Positions 24,293 through 36,965 of a stretch of 64,000 bases of DNA are shown piece after piece. Under the pieces are notes generated by a model that was given only the letters and a program-made list of their open reading frames with translations, searched no databases and was not told where the DNA came from. Origin of the DNA: Lamellibrachia satsuma (lineage: Eukaryota > Annelida > Polychaeta > Sabellida > Siboglinidae); NCBI GenBank assembly GCA_033239005.1, contig BSQZ01000018.1:1697536-1761535 (forward strand). The letters are read 5' to 3'. Position numbers and translations under genes: made by a program. How positions within the stretch are numbered: the first letter of the stretch is position 1; each line of letters begins with the position of its first letter.

Positions 24293-27200
24293 CTAATTAA
24301 AACCCATGAACGACTCAACCTCGACTGAAGATCCTGCTAACTCTATCTCCACACTTCCGGTGTTGAAGTCTCCCTCCTCGCATAGTGCTATCAAGTCTTC
24401 TCTTGGCTTTGGCTCCTCACGCCTCTTCCTGAACTTGACCAGCTTTCGTCGTTTCTTCTTCTTCTGTGTGGACGTGGGTGTCTCCTCGGCAGCGGAAAGA
24501 GGATGCTGTGTCGTGAAATCTTCGAGGAAGTTTGTCTGCTGGTGTACCTAGAAAACAATGGTTCATGCTGCATAATTAAAAATGGATAGTAGTGCACAGG
24601 TGTGCTATGCTTTCTCCATCTCACTGAAAACATAAATATTAAAATCTCTCTGTCTCTCTGTCTGCTCCCCCCTCCCTCGATAGATACCTACATCTCTAAC
24701 GACATGAACTGACCTATTGAACATTATTATCTTTTAATACGTTTTTTATAGATGATGACAGTACATATCTACCCATAATAGCAAGTGAATTGAGTTTAGC
24801 ATGTTTTTCACTTGATGAATTTTTACTAACTCGCACAGGATGTATTGATTTTTATCTTGCATTTTTACATCAAATTCACCTTTTTTGGCAGCTTTCAGAT
24901 GTCTTCATTAGACCAACTACCGCTAGTATGTACTTTAGCAACAGTATAAATGAAAATTGTTACTCATATATGCCTACCAACTTGAACATTTTCATGATTA
25001 TAAATGCCCTCTACAAATATAATGGTGTTCATATTGTTACAAATCATACCTCTGTGTCACTCCAGAAGTCAGCCTCAGACATCTCAGCTGTCGACAGTGA
25101 CTCAGCAACGTGGAAGACACGGTGGTTGCTTGTTACCGGACGCAACAACCACTCCCGGATGACGTTCTTTTGCATGTGGCTAAAGTCGGAGTTTTCGACG
25201 AGTGTGACGAGTTCATTCTGCTCGGCCAGCTGTCGCAGCAGTGGTTGTGTCGGGAAGACAAGGTCAATAAGGCAGGGGTGGTAGACCATGTGACGTATTG
25301 GCGGGTAGACGCTGCGTGGCAGGCCCACATACACAATCATCACATCAGCTGAAACCGTCAGATGTCATTGAAAACAAACATCCAGTTCAGTGACCAGGTC
25401 CAGCATGAAATAGACATGTCCACCAGCTACATACATGGGGGACGGGATACTATTTACTTCTGGCTCATGTCATACAACTGAAGTGTCAGTGGTTTTGTGT
25501 CAATACCTCCTTTCGGCAATTTTTTGCTGCCCGTAAAATTATTTTTGAGAAGGTATCTGGCCACAGCTGAGAACTACGACACTTATGCTGTGCCACATTA
25601 TCTACTGGATGGCTAGCAAAATATGCACAGTGCAGTTGTTTTGGATGTAATTTTAATGACAATCATCTAGTATGTTGATATTCTGGAGAAATAAGTTACA
25701 GAAGTTTATGAATTTTATCCAGCGGGTTGATGAAAGAAAACATATTAACATGTTGATTTTCAGAATAGTCAAAATATAAATTTGCAAACAGCGTTAAAAA
25801 CATTAACGCTGTCACCAGTGGGGAAATAAATAGTGATCTTACCCCACTCATCAGGAATCCTACCTTGATTTGTCGCTTTTTATGGCACATGTAGCTGGAT
25901 AGAAAACTAACAGTTACACCAATAACAATGTTAAGTCTTTTGAAATGTAAATACATTACATAGACAACAATAGTGCCACTGACAACTCACCGCCCATCTC
26001 AATGGCTTCATCGTAGAGCAAATCCAGTTGGCCCTGATCATTCTCCTCGTCGATCAACTTGCGACCCGGGCAGTGCACGCCAACTAGGATCACCTTAGGC
26101 ACGAGAAGGGCGTCATCCTTGATGTCACTGGGAGACTTCACATGCAGGGACTCGATGGGGAATGGGTCATCAAGTAGCGAGGCGATCTTGTACTTAACCT
26201 TCTGCAGTGTCTCGCGGTTCAAGCCGACCACACACACACTTTGACGTACCTCGAATAGCTGCAAGCAACATAGAATTCAATAAAACAGTTTATGAAACTA
26301 AGTCTGTAAAATAGACATTATTCACAGCTATCGGCTAAGAATTAAACTACAGTTGCAGGTTGTGATAAAACCGTGCTAATGTGCATGCTGTGAATGCCGT
26401 GCTGCTAGTGGGACATGTTTGTCACATAAATTAATATATGTTTGTGACATCACTGTGATGTGTTTGTGATGTCATTGCAAGTTTTTTTGCAATGACCAAA
26501 ACTGGTAGATTTCGAAATTGGTCATACAAATAGTAAATAGTCCACCATTTTAAATTATAATTTTCAAAAGGCATAATTTTACTTCTTTAAGGTAAATGCG
26601 TATGCAGTCAGTTGTATTATTTGCTGTTGTACAATGGACATTCATAACATGTGCAACACCTATCGGCTAAGAATAAAAACCACATTTGCGGATCAACATA
26701 AAATGTAGTGCTAATGCGTGTGAAACTGTGAATATTGTCTATTACTGGTACAGGTAGCAGGGCTGGGTCCAATTACACAAAATTATATCAATTACAATTA
26801 CATTAAATTTTTTTATTTCAATTACAATTACAGTCATAATTTTCCAAATCAATTACAATTACACTGTTTCAATTTCAATTACAATTACATTATGCAGAAC
26901 CAAATATATTCAGCATTTGTTAACTATATATTTTTGCGCGTTTTGCTGAATTTCAATATTTTTTACACAATTGATAAACAAATATAACAGTAATGTTTGT
27001 ACATTTTGTTGTATTGCGACTTTGAATTATACTAAATAAAAAGATAGCCGTTTAAAACATATTTTTATTATATAAAAATACAATGCAATATCAAGACATA
27101 ATCCTACAGGACATATTCCAATGCAGACATTTATCTGTGCGCATTTCTTAAATTTTTCTTTGGAAAATACTAATAATAGGGTTTGATGTGTTTACTTTGA

Positions 27201-29468
27201 GGTTGTAGCTCCTGCTCTAAGCTGACATTCTTAATTTGTCTGCCCTTTGCTTTGTGTGAGTTGGGAATGGGAAGAGAGGCCATATAAACGGTCCTTGCCA
27301 CCTGACCTGTCTCCAACCAACCACAACAACAAGGGGTGTAATTGGCTTGTAACTCTGCAATGTTTCACTGAATGTCTGTGCATTGTTTATTGCTTCCTGG
27401 CTGTTACCAACTTACTGAAAAAGCTAATTGCTAAGGCCACCCACCACTAGCACCACTGACCAGTACCCACCAGACAGTGAATACTGAGACTTAAATATAA
27501 ATATATAAGCAGGTGTTATTATTAGTCTTGCTTTTCAACTCATGTGAGACTTAAATTATATTTTTATTGACAATTTGTTCCGGTAGTTTGTGATATGAAA
27601 CGTACTGTAATTGATTGTAATTGAAATAAAATTTCAATTATACAAAATATAACATTTACAATTACAGCAACATTTTGAATCCATAATCAATTACAATTAC
27701 ACGATTTTGCTGTAATCAATTACAATTACAATTACATAATTGGACCCAGCCCTGACAGGTAGGTACAATTCTGTGATGGATTTTGTTTGCACAGTATATA
27801 TCAGGATGCTATGTCTCTTAAAGCACCAATACAGCACCTTACCCTTGGATTGAGCAGTTTGTGTGGGCATGGGCTTGCCTTGGATTCCTTCTCTTCGCTG
27901 GAACAAGCATACCATGGTGTTTCAACATTTAACAAGAATTTAACAAGATTTGCCATCCAAGCCAAAGGCCCAGATGGCAAGTGGACAAGGAAGCCATTGG
28001 CTTATCGAGAGTCCAACAATGTTCATCTACTTATAACCCGCCCTCCTGAGATATGTGTCAACCTTGTTTTTAAACATATTCACGCTGCTAGCAGTTACAC
28101 AATCTGTAGACAATTTGTTCCATTCATTTATTGTCCTCTGTGAGAACGAGTGCTTCCTGATGTCCAAAGAACAAATGTTTACCTGCTTAACGCGTGTGAT
28201 TTTGTGAATATCAAAATAAATTATGCTTTCTGTATGTTTGTAAATATTCAACAAAATTATTATTCAAATATATATATATACATATACAAATAAATAAGTT
28301 TACATTTTAATCAAACATCTATAATTAGTTAAATGGAAAAAGAACAACAAATGACAGTCTTGTCCTTGTCTACATCTGAGTTCCTTTGCCTTAGTTGTCA
28401 ACTTTGTTATATTAATGGATTAATTTATAAAACAAGTGTCAAAGACAAAGCTCTATCATTCATGACAGTTATTTTTTGTGTCTAGATGAATTCTTCACAA
28501 TTAGCACAAAAACACATGCAATTAACAAGAGATTCTACAAGAAACGCAGCAGACATGACGTCAGAAAGGATGTAGAACAAAATCCCCTGGACAAAAGGCC
28601 CCGAACCTGTAGTTTGAGTCGAGAGGATTCTGGCTGGGAGGACATAAAAGAGAGAAGCTTTGAGAGTACAACTGGGTCTGGAGAATCACAAGAACAAGGA
28701 GGGTGGACAGGAGGATGAATGACCTGAGGGAAGAGATTGGGATACAGTTGCCCATTGCCATAGTGAGCAGGGGAAAACAGTGCAGCAATGCAAGAACTAG
28801 TCGGCCTAGCCCACGACGAAGAATAAGGGTGGCTCAACTGATATGGTCTGAGTAATGCCTGGGACTAGACAGAGTCAGAGTTCCATCCGTTCAAAACGCG
28901 CCAACTGTCCATACCCATAAAAATATCACCACCCTGACAGGGAGATACGGAGGTTGTCACGCGTGTTATACGTTGACGATCATGTGTGAATACACAACTT
29001 CCGCAGAAGTAGTGTTTACGACGTCACCGACTATGAGTATGACAAGAACTACCTCGGTTCTCGCCTCGGCCCGGGGATCCGCTGGACGTTCTGCGCTATC
29101 AGCGCGTGCATGGAAATAATATATATCAACACGTGCCTGTAAATAACCTTGTTTGCATTAAGTAATTATTGAAACTGCCAATATGCATGAGATTTACAGA
29201 TACCTGAGTCAGGGAATGAGAGCGTGATGTGGACGCTAAGCCTAAGCCTAGGCCAGCCCAGGCCAGGGCAAGGCCAAGGCAAAGGAAATACGCGAGTCTT
29301 GGTAGTTCTGCTGCGTAGTAGCACGGTTTATATCTATCCCTCATCTAATGCTAACTTTGTTACATACCTTAGGTTATCGGGGTGGTATATGTAGTTATCA
29401 TCATAGAATGAGACGTCATAAGTTGTGTAGTTGAGGAAGTCATTCCCGATGTACCAAGTGTCCGCCAT
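24293..29468 (-). CDS. Five-exon gene, 325 aa, unknown family with basic C-terminal region
   Basis: Minus-strand exons 29468-29368, 27897-27843, 26258-25991, 25348-25050 and 24547-24293 join in phase for 978 nt. Splice sites are GTATGT/TTCCAG, GTAAGG/TTGCAG, GTGAGT/TTTCAG and GTATGA/TCTAG. The start is MADTWYIGNDFLNYTTYDVS, rich in Tyr and Asp. Residues about 53-210 look like an alpha/beta fold with hydrophobic strands (VCVVGL, KVILVGVHCPG, ADVMIVYVGL), then SVYPPIRHMVYHPCLIDLVF. The C-terminal part is acidic (DFWSDTE) and then strongly basic at about 270-284 (KKKKRRKLVKFRKRR), a likely nuclear localisation signal. The protein ends SFMGFN. I do not recognise the family. Exons 3-5 are very secure; exon 2 (55 nt) rests on sites and phase; exon 1 on its start context, donor and phase. 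Confidence 0.72.
24548..25049. other. intron 4 of the 325-aa gene
   Basis: AT-rich intron bounded by GTATGA and CTAG on the minus strand. The plus-strand ORF overlapping it has no supporting features. Confidence 0.6.
25349..25990. other. intron 3 of the 325-aa gene
   Basis: AT-rich; no element recognised. The minus-strand ORF at 25956-25696 is intronic and unsupported. Confidence 0.6.
26315..26735. repeat. diverged direct duplication inside intron 2
   Basis: CTATCGGCTAAGAAT near 26328 and again near 26661, each followed by a similar ~75-base segment with GTGCTAATG. Spacing about 335 bases. Confidence 0.6.
26758..27754. mobile_element. hAT-type MITE (997 bp), same family as 22339-23010
   Basis: Starts CAGGGCTGGGTCCAATT and ends AATTGGACCCAGCCCTG, flanked by the exact 8-bp duplication ACAGGTAG (26750-26757 and 27755-27762). 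It shares the interior with the 672-bp copy but has an extra central block at about 27090-27490, so the two are length variants of one family. It sits in intron 2 of the 325-aa gene. Confidence 0.93.
27936..28168 (-). mobile_element. CR1-like LINE 3' end
   Basis: Minus-strand C-terminus (IRKHSFSQRTINEWNKLSTD, SVNMFKNKVDTYLRRAGYK) plus the full 3' UTR. It is only ~230 bases and nearly identical over the UTR to the copy at 9447. It ends 39 bases upstream of exon 2 of the 325-aa gene, in the same transcriptional direction. Confidence 0.9.
28470..28855 (+). mobile_element. decayed LINE-like coding fragment
   Basis: Scrambled frames contain DKRPR...REDSGWEDIKER (the usual GKRPRGRPRLRWED-type LINE tail) and MNDLREEIGIQLPIAIVSRG, a segment typical of the same LINE group as 42226-43500. 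Order and frame are disturbed. It lies in intron 1 of the 325-aa gene on the opposite strand. Confidence 0.45.
28975..29130 (+). CDS. possible orphan exon
   Basis: After a possible acceptor ACTTCCGCAG the plus frame reads SVYDVTDYEYDKNYLGSRLG followed by PGIRWTFCAISACMEIIYIN, with higher GC than its surroundings. There is no matching exon and the donor or stop is uncertain. It lies in intron 1 of the 325-aa gene on the opposite strand and could be a chance frame. Confidence 0.2.
29215..29290. repeat. short imperfect GCCTAAG / GGCCAGG repeat
   Basis: CTAAGCC units followed by GGCCAG/GGCAAG units; low-complexity purine/pyrimidine-biased stretch. Confidence 0.6.
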
Positions 29469-29596
29469 TCGAGAGGCGTTCACATTTGTTTACTGACAGT
29501 CCTTCTGTCCACCCGAGAGCGCCACTGTCGATTCCCAATGTTCCTGGATCCTTCGCTAGAGGCGCTCCGCACACAAAGCCAAACACCGGTTAATAA

Positions 29597-30805
29597 AAAT
29601 TATAATATACTTACTTACTTATGTCACCCACTTAATGTGGTGACATGATGATTTCTTTCCAGAGGTTTCGGTTCTTCATTGCCGCTATTAGATTTGTCCC
29701 GCTGAGGTTCGTGTCTTTCTCTAGTATGTTTTGTAGAGTAGTTGTTGGTCAATATATCTTCTCCGAGGGCCATCGGGCTTCCATAGCAGGACTTTGTTGG
29801 CTGCTTCGTCATGGCGCATCACATGACCTGCCAGACGAAGACGCATGTCTCACGATGGTGGTGATCCGTGGGAGGGAGCCGTACAGTTCTTGGTTGGTCA
29901 TGTGATGGCGCCATGACACATTTTGAATTTTCTGCAGCATAGGTGCCATCCAGTACATTTTTCTACTGATTGTGTTAGTGACCACGAATCGCATCCATAT
30001 ATCAGGATCGGTTCAACCGTCGTCCTGAAAATCTTCAGTTTGGTGAGTCTGCAGATCCGAGATCCTGTAAAATCCTCTACTTTCTCAATGTGACTCCCAT
30101 CTGATGAGTGAAAGCTATAATTAGCAGAGGGATTGATATGAATGTACTTTGTTTTGCTTGGGTTGAGAAATAGTCCAGTAGATTTGGAAGCACTTTCCAT
30201 TTTATGAAGTAAAAGTTCTGCTTCTTGTATCGTATCAACGAACAGAGCGATGTCATCGGCATAATCCAGGTCAGATAGATGTGACGCTGGATGTATGGTG
30301 CGTCTGGTTAGGGTTAGTCCTTCTCTGTCATCAATCGCAGTTCTTAATGCGTAGTCCAAGGCTATAATGAATATGTACGGGGCAAGAAGGTCTCCTTGGA
30401 GAACTCCTGTATTAAAGTTGAAATTAGTAGTTTCCCCTTCGGGAGTCAATACAACTGCAGATGCGTTTACATACATTATCTGTATGTCTTTTACGATCTT
30501 CTCTGGGAGGCCATACGCGTGGATAATCTTGAATAGTGTGTTTCTATCTACAGAGTCAAAGGCTTTCTTGAAGTCGATGAAAATAATGGCAGCTTCTTTC
30601 TTGTGGTTTCTAATTTCTTCGATGATGCGTCTAAGGGCAAGAATCTGCGAAGATGTATATCGTAGAGGTCTAAATCCGTTCTGGTTTGGGCGTAAGATCT
30701 TTTCTAGCTCAGGGCGAATTCTGTTAAGCAGGAGTCGATTGTAGACCTTTGCAGCAGTCTGTGTTAGACTTATTGCACGATAGTTTTCAGGAATAACGTT
30801 ACATG
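29597..30805 (-). mobile_element. APE-class LINE, RT to 3' end
   Basis: On the minus strand: YRAISLTQTAAKVYNRLLLN, then FIDFKKAFDSVDRNTLF, then [20 protein letters not shown], the catalytic box LDYADDIALF, and the LNPSKTKYIHIN segment. The frame breaks around 30030 and 29900. The 3' end carries LWKEIIMSPH and terminates in a TAAG-type microsatellite (TACTTACTTACTTA on the plus strand). It is 5'-truncated. The 3' end lies only ~130 bases upstream of the start codon of the 325-aa gene. Confidence 0.85.
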
Positions 30806-31039
30806 TATGTATGTTTACTGTTTTACTGTTTCTTAGCTAATGTTCAGACTGTTGCAATGGTGCATTCGTGAAAATTAGTATTATTATATTAATGTTATCC
30901 TACCAAGTAAGTACTTTTATGCCTGGAGAGAGGTGCATTTCTGGCTTTGTTATTAACTTATACACGTTTTAGCCTAGTTGTGTCTCTTTTGTAATGTTTC
31001 TGGTGTACATGTACATTTTTAGATAGGCGAGTTAGCGGT

Positions 31040-31050
31040 GTGTGTGTATG

Positions 31051-31086
<36 letters not shown>

Positions 31087-31104
31087 TGTGTGTATGAATG
31101 TGTG
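31040..31104. repeat. (GTGC)n / (TG)n microsatellite
   Basis: GTGTGTGTGTATGTGCGTGC repeats leading into the TA array. Confidence 0.95.
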
Positions 31105-31117
31105 TATTGATGGCTGC

Positions 31118-31350
<233 letters not shown>

Positions 31351-31378
31351 ATCTGTTGGTCCACTAGCATGTTAGATT

Positions 31379-32320
<942 letters not shown>

Positions 32321-32500
32321 ATCATCATCGTCGTCGTCGTTCTCGTCACGGTCGTCATCATCGTCGACGTCGTTCTCGTCACGGTCGTCATCATCGTCGT
32401 CGTCGTTCTCGTCACGGTCGTCATCATCGTCGTCGTCGTTCTCGTCACGGTCGTCATCATCGTCGACGTCGTTCTCGTCACGGTCGTCGTCATCGTCATT
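32321..32500. repeat. 30-bp minisatellite
   Basis: About six copies of TCATCGTCGTCGTCGTTCTC followed by GTCACGGTCG. The minus strand would encode Asp-rich DDDDDRDEND repeats and the plus strand Val-rich ones; no exon context supports coding. Confidence 0.9.
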
Positions 32501-33080
32501 CGCTAGGACGTCTCTGTTGATTACCAACATATATTATTGTTTAAGGATGAATAAATAATCATTTACGCCAAACTTAAAATCTAACAACACTGGTTCCACG
32601 AACCTACAATAACAAGATCGGCTACAGGTAAATATAATTTCAGTAGTTATTAAAAGAATCAACAAAACACAATAATACCCAAGAAGATATCACAATGACA
32701 TATTAGCCATTGTTTCTTCCACACCGCACACAGCCCTGGACATCTCTACCGAACAGTACCGGACGTCTCTACCGGACGAGAGGGCACACGCCACAGTACA
32801 TGCTTGGGACAAGACCTGGCAAGTGTGGTAGTGGTTTTACTATCTGTTTAGAAACCAGATCGTGCTGTTTAACGTTCAAGTGAATGTACAGCGATGGGAT
32901 GGGATATTATACTATTGAATTAGTAAGTATTTATAATATCCCGGAAGGTAAGAAATATTCGGGCATTTCAATAATAGGAAAAACACATTTTATTTATTAT
33001 TAACTGATTAATTATTTATTACTAACTGAGTATCTGTTAAACAACTAAAATCGCCGTTTATATGTTTTAAAAAACATTAG
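32501..33080. other. non-coding stretch
   Basis: AT-rich; a small CTCTACCGGACG duplication near 32740-32785 is all I see. Confidence 0.5.
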
Positions 33081-33595
33081 AATGATCGCTGTAATTTGAT
33101 ATCGACTTGTGACTACAGTGACAACAAGTGACAGCACCGGATCCGAGTAAGTGCATTGTGGGATACGATGGCGGATCTAGATTTCTGTCGGACGCTGCTG
33201 AGCTATTTTCGAACTAACAAGTTTCTCCAATAATTTTTGCTTCTCCAAAAAAGGTTGAACACTTTAAATACTGCATAACCGGAAAGTAAATCATCGTCCA
33301 CCATCCTGTCTAACCAGCTAACGACTAAATCCTGAATGCGCTGCTGTATGATTAGTTAAATGTTTTGGCTGTCGGTTGTATTAAACTATGCGTTCGATGT
33401 TTGGCAAAGTTGAATACGTAAATGTACCCAGTACTACGACGTAGATGCTAGTCTCGTTTACATTGCACAATAAGCAGCAACAGCAAAGACAGCAACGAGA
33501 AGACACAGGGAAATGGTGGAATGAAGAGAAGCGATCGGAAAAAAGAAAATAGATAGAAAAAAGAAACGCCGAGGATGAAGGTAGAGGTGGTGAGA
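33081..33595 (+). repeat. dispersed repeat R, copy 1
   Basis: Begins GTAATTTGATATCGACTTGT, includes GGATCCGAGTAAGTGCATTG and GATGGCGGATCTAGATTTCT, continues to GTCTCGTTTACATTGCACAA and then a purine-rich AGCAACGAGAAGACACAGGG tail. Matches copy 3 (34190-34572) along its length. Confidence 0.85.
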
Positions 33596-34110
33596 TGCTA
33601 TATTCGAATTAATAAGTTTCTACTATTATTTTTGCTTCTCAAAAAATTATAACCAGCTTCAGACTAATCTTGAATCTGCCGCTGGATGATTAATTAAATG
33701 TTTTGGCTCTTGATCATATTAAAATATGAATACGAATATGTACCGAGTCATAAGACGTAGATGTAAGCCTCGTTTACATTTCACAATAAGCAGCAACAGA
33801 ACAACAAAGACAGCAACGAGAAGACAAAGGGAAGATGGCGGAATGAAGAGAAGAGATCGGAATGAAGACACCTCTGAGGATGAGAGTAGTGGGGAGAAGA
33901 CTGCGATATGCAGGACTCGTGGAGGGAAGATAGATTGGTAAAGGGAGCGTGGAAAGCATAATAGGGTGGTAAAAGGAGAAGAAGACGACGGAACTCAAGA
34001 TACAGTGTGAAGAAATACCCCGAAAGGGCAGAGGCGAACAGCCAAGAGTGAGAGAATGGAAGAAAGTCGAATGGAGGGAAACGACTAGTCAACAGAGTGG
34101 AACAGGTCTA
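33596..34110 (+). repeat. dispersed repeat R, copy 2 (5'-shortened)
   Basis: Starts within the shared ATTCGAATTAATAAGTTTCT region and runs through TTACATTTCACAATAAGCAG into a longer purine-rich tail (to about 34110). The tail matches a segment at 43145-43440, suggesting the repeats are parts of a LINE-like element. Confidence 0.8.
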
Positions 34111-34189
34111 CGGGATGTGTCTCCCATCCCGTAAGTGACCAAGCGGAAGACGACGTACAGCAAAGACCGCGGCAGATTTACAAAAGGAC

Positions 34190-34572
34190 ATATGCTTTAA
34201 AATTTGATATCGACTGGTGACTACAATTACAACAATTTACAACACCGGATCCAAGTAAGTGTATTGTGGGATACAATGGCGGATCTCGATTTCTGCAGGA
34301 CGCGGCTAAAGTATTTTCGAACTAACAAGTTTATACTATTATTTTTGCTTCTCCAAAAAATGGTAAACATTTTAAAGAATGCACAACCAGTAGGTAAATT
34401 ACGTACTTCATCCGGTTTAACCAGCTTCCGACTAATTTTTAATCCGCCGCTGGATGATTAGTTAAATGTTTTGGCTCTCGATCGATATTTGGTAAAGTTG
34501 AATACATAGTTGTACGTAGTACTAAGAAGTAGATGTAAGTCTCGTTTACACTGCACAATAAGCAGCAACAGT
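34190..34572 (+). repeat. dispersed repeat R, copy 3 (left part)
   Basis: Same order as copy 1, ending at CACAATAAGCAGCAACAG. The remainder (AGCAACGAGAAGACACAGGG onward) continues at 36664 beyond an inserted LINE. Confidence 0.85.
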
Positions 34573-36655
34573 CATGTGTTCGTCCGTCGAGTCGACGAAG
34601 ACCACTCTAGTCATCTGGGGGTAGTTGGGGCTGGATCTGATCAGTGCGCAGATGGCTGACAAGTTTAATCCGTGCACGGAAGGTTCGTTGGCAGTTGGGA
34701 CAGGGGATGAGGGGGACGTCATCCTGAGGATTGCTGGCTCGGGCTTTCCTGGCTTGCCTCCTTTGCTCTGCTGCAGCGGTCCTTGTTGGCCTCGCATATC
34801 TTGGAGCCTTTGTGCACGGAGGAACGCCACTTGGCCCGGTCCATGGCGGTTTGTTCCCAGGAGTCGGGGGTGGTGGCAAACGCTTTCAGGGATGTTTTTA
34901 GAATGTATTTAAATCGCTTCTTCTGGCCTCCATGGGACCGCTTTCCTTGCTGTAGTTCGCCATAGAAGAGCCTTTTTGGGAGCCGATGGTCTGGCATGCG
35001 GGCTACATGTCCTGCCCAACATAGCTGGAACTGCATTAGGATGGTATAGATGATGGACAGGCCTGCTTGGGCAAGTACCTCAGTGTCTGGAATCCTGTCC
35101 TGCCACTTGATGTTGAGGAGTTTCCTGGGGCACGTTGTGTGGAGGTGATTCAGCTTTTTGGCATGGCGTTGGTACACTGTCCATGTGTCACATGCGTAGA
35201 GCAGCGTGGGGAGCACTATTGCCCTGTACACCTTCAGCTTGGTCTGTAGACTAATGCCTCTTCTGTTCCAGACATTGGCATGTAGTCTGCCGAAGGTCGC
35301 GCTGGCCCTTGCAATTCTGACGTTCACCTCGTCATCAATGGTGATATTTTGAGACAGTGTGCTGCCAAGATAAGTGAACCTGTTCACTGCACTGACTCTC
35401 TGACCGTTTACTATAATGATGGGCTCAACATAGGGTTTCCCTGGGGCCGGCTGGTGCAATACTTCAGTCTTCGTTTTGCTGATGGTGAGACCGAAGTTTG
35501 TGCAGGCTATGGAAAATTTGTCTACGCTGCGTTGCATATCAGCTTCTGAGCCGGCGTTGAGGGCACAGTCATCAGCAAACAGGAAGTCCCTGATGATGTC
35601 TGCATTGACATTGGTTTTTGTTTGAAGCCTCCTGAAGTTGAACAGCTTGCCATCTGTACGGTACCTGAGGTCGATTCCAACGTCACCGTCTTTGAAAGCG
35701 TCAATCAGCATTGCGGAAAACATGAGGCTGAACAGTGTTGGTTCCAAGACGCAGCCCTGCTTGACGCCGTTAGAGACAGGAAATGGCTCAGATGTCTCAC
35801 CATTGTCCTGAACTTGTGCTTTCATGCCAGTGTGGAATTGCTGCACCATGGAGATAAACTTCCGTGGGCATCCGTACGTGGCCATGACTTTCCACAGACC
35901 CTCTCTGCTAACCGTATCGAAGGCCTTGGTCAAGTCGACATAGGTAGAGAACAGGTCAGAGTTCTGCTCCTGACATTTCTCTTGCAGCTGTCTTGCAGCA
36001 AACACCATGTCGGTTGTCCCGCGCTCTTTCCGGAATCCACACTGGCTCTCTGGTAGGAGTCCCTGGTCAAGGTGCGTTGTGAGACGGTTAAGCAGGATCC
36101 TGGCAAGTATCTTGCCTGCAATGGAGAGCAAGGATATACCTCGGTGGTTGTCGCAGACCTGATGATTTCCTTTTCGCCTGTACAGGTGTATGATAGAAGC
36201 ATCTTTGAACTCCTGGGGGATCGTCTCCAGCTGCCACATGAGTAGAAACAGCTGATGGAGCTTTTCAGTCAAAGCTGAGCCACCTTTCTCGTAGACCTCG
36301 GCTGGAATGGAGTCTGAACCAGGAGCCTTTCCACTGGAGAGCAGACGTATCGCTTTCTGGGTCTCAAGCAAAGTTTCTGGGTCATCCAGCGCTTCATTGA
36401 TGGGCACTTGGGGGAGACGGTTTATAGCTTCATTGTTGATGGATGAAGGGCGGTTCAGGACGCTGTTAAAGTGTTCAGCCCACCATACGAGAATTTTCTC
36501 CTTGTCTGTGAACAGTGTGTTCCCGTCTGCACTGAAGAGAGGGGACGATCCTGAGGATGTTGGACCGTATACTTCTCTCAGGGCATCGTAGAAGTTCTTC
36601 AGGTCATGCCTGTCAGCGTAGTTTTGGATCACATCAGCTTTGTTTCTCAGCCAAG
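34573..36655 (-). mobile_element. APE-class LINE with long intact RT frame, C2H2-like C-terminus frameshifted
   Basis: The minus frame stays open for over 600 codons to 34719. It includes SSGKAPGSDSIPAEVYEKGG, LYRRKGNHQVCDNHRGISLL, CGFRKERGTTDMVFAARQLQ, YVDLTKAFDTVSREGLWKVM, GVKQGCVLEPTLFSLMFSAM, the FLFADDCALN catalytic box, and RFTYLGSTLSQNITIDDEV. The tail QDRIPDTEVLAQAG, then LCWAGHVARMPDHRLPKRLF and a WEQTAMDRAKWR segment, is typical of an abundant RTE/BovB-like group. A second frame (34879-34607) holds CPNCQRTFRARIKLVSHLRT, a C2H2-like finger that normally ends this protein, so one indel near 34800 splits the C-terminus. The endonuclease is absent. The first ~90 codons of the 740-codon ORF are flanking repeat. 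Clade assignment is tentative. Confidence 0.88.
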
Positions 36656-36965
36656 TACAACACATACAGCAACGAGAAGACACAGGGAAGATGGCGGAAT
36701 GAAGAGAAGACAACGGAAAGAAGAAACACCAGACGATGAAGGTAATGCTGAGAACACTGCAATGGGCAGGATTCGTACAGGGAAGATAGATTGACAATGG
36801 GAGCATGGAAAACAGAATAGGTTGGTAGAAGGAGAAGAGAAAGATGGAAATTAAGATGGAGGGATGGAGTGAAGAAATACCACAAAAGGGCAGAACTCTG
36901 TGGGGAGAAGACTGCGATATGTAGTGAAGAAAGATTGGCAAAGGGAGCGTGGAAAACAGAATAGG
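36656..36965 (+). repeat. dispersed repeat R, copy 3 (right part)
   Basis: Continues the purine-rich tail (CAGCAACGAGAAGACACAGG, GAAGATGGCGGAATGAAGAG) after the LINE insertion. A second GGGGAGAAGACTGCGATATG block follows near 36901. Confidence 0.8.

Noticed and set aside
34719..36941. 740-aa host gene
   Set aside because: The frame is LINE reverse transcriptase with the FADD box; its N-terminal ~90 codons come from repeat R.
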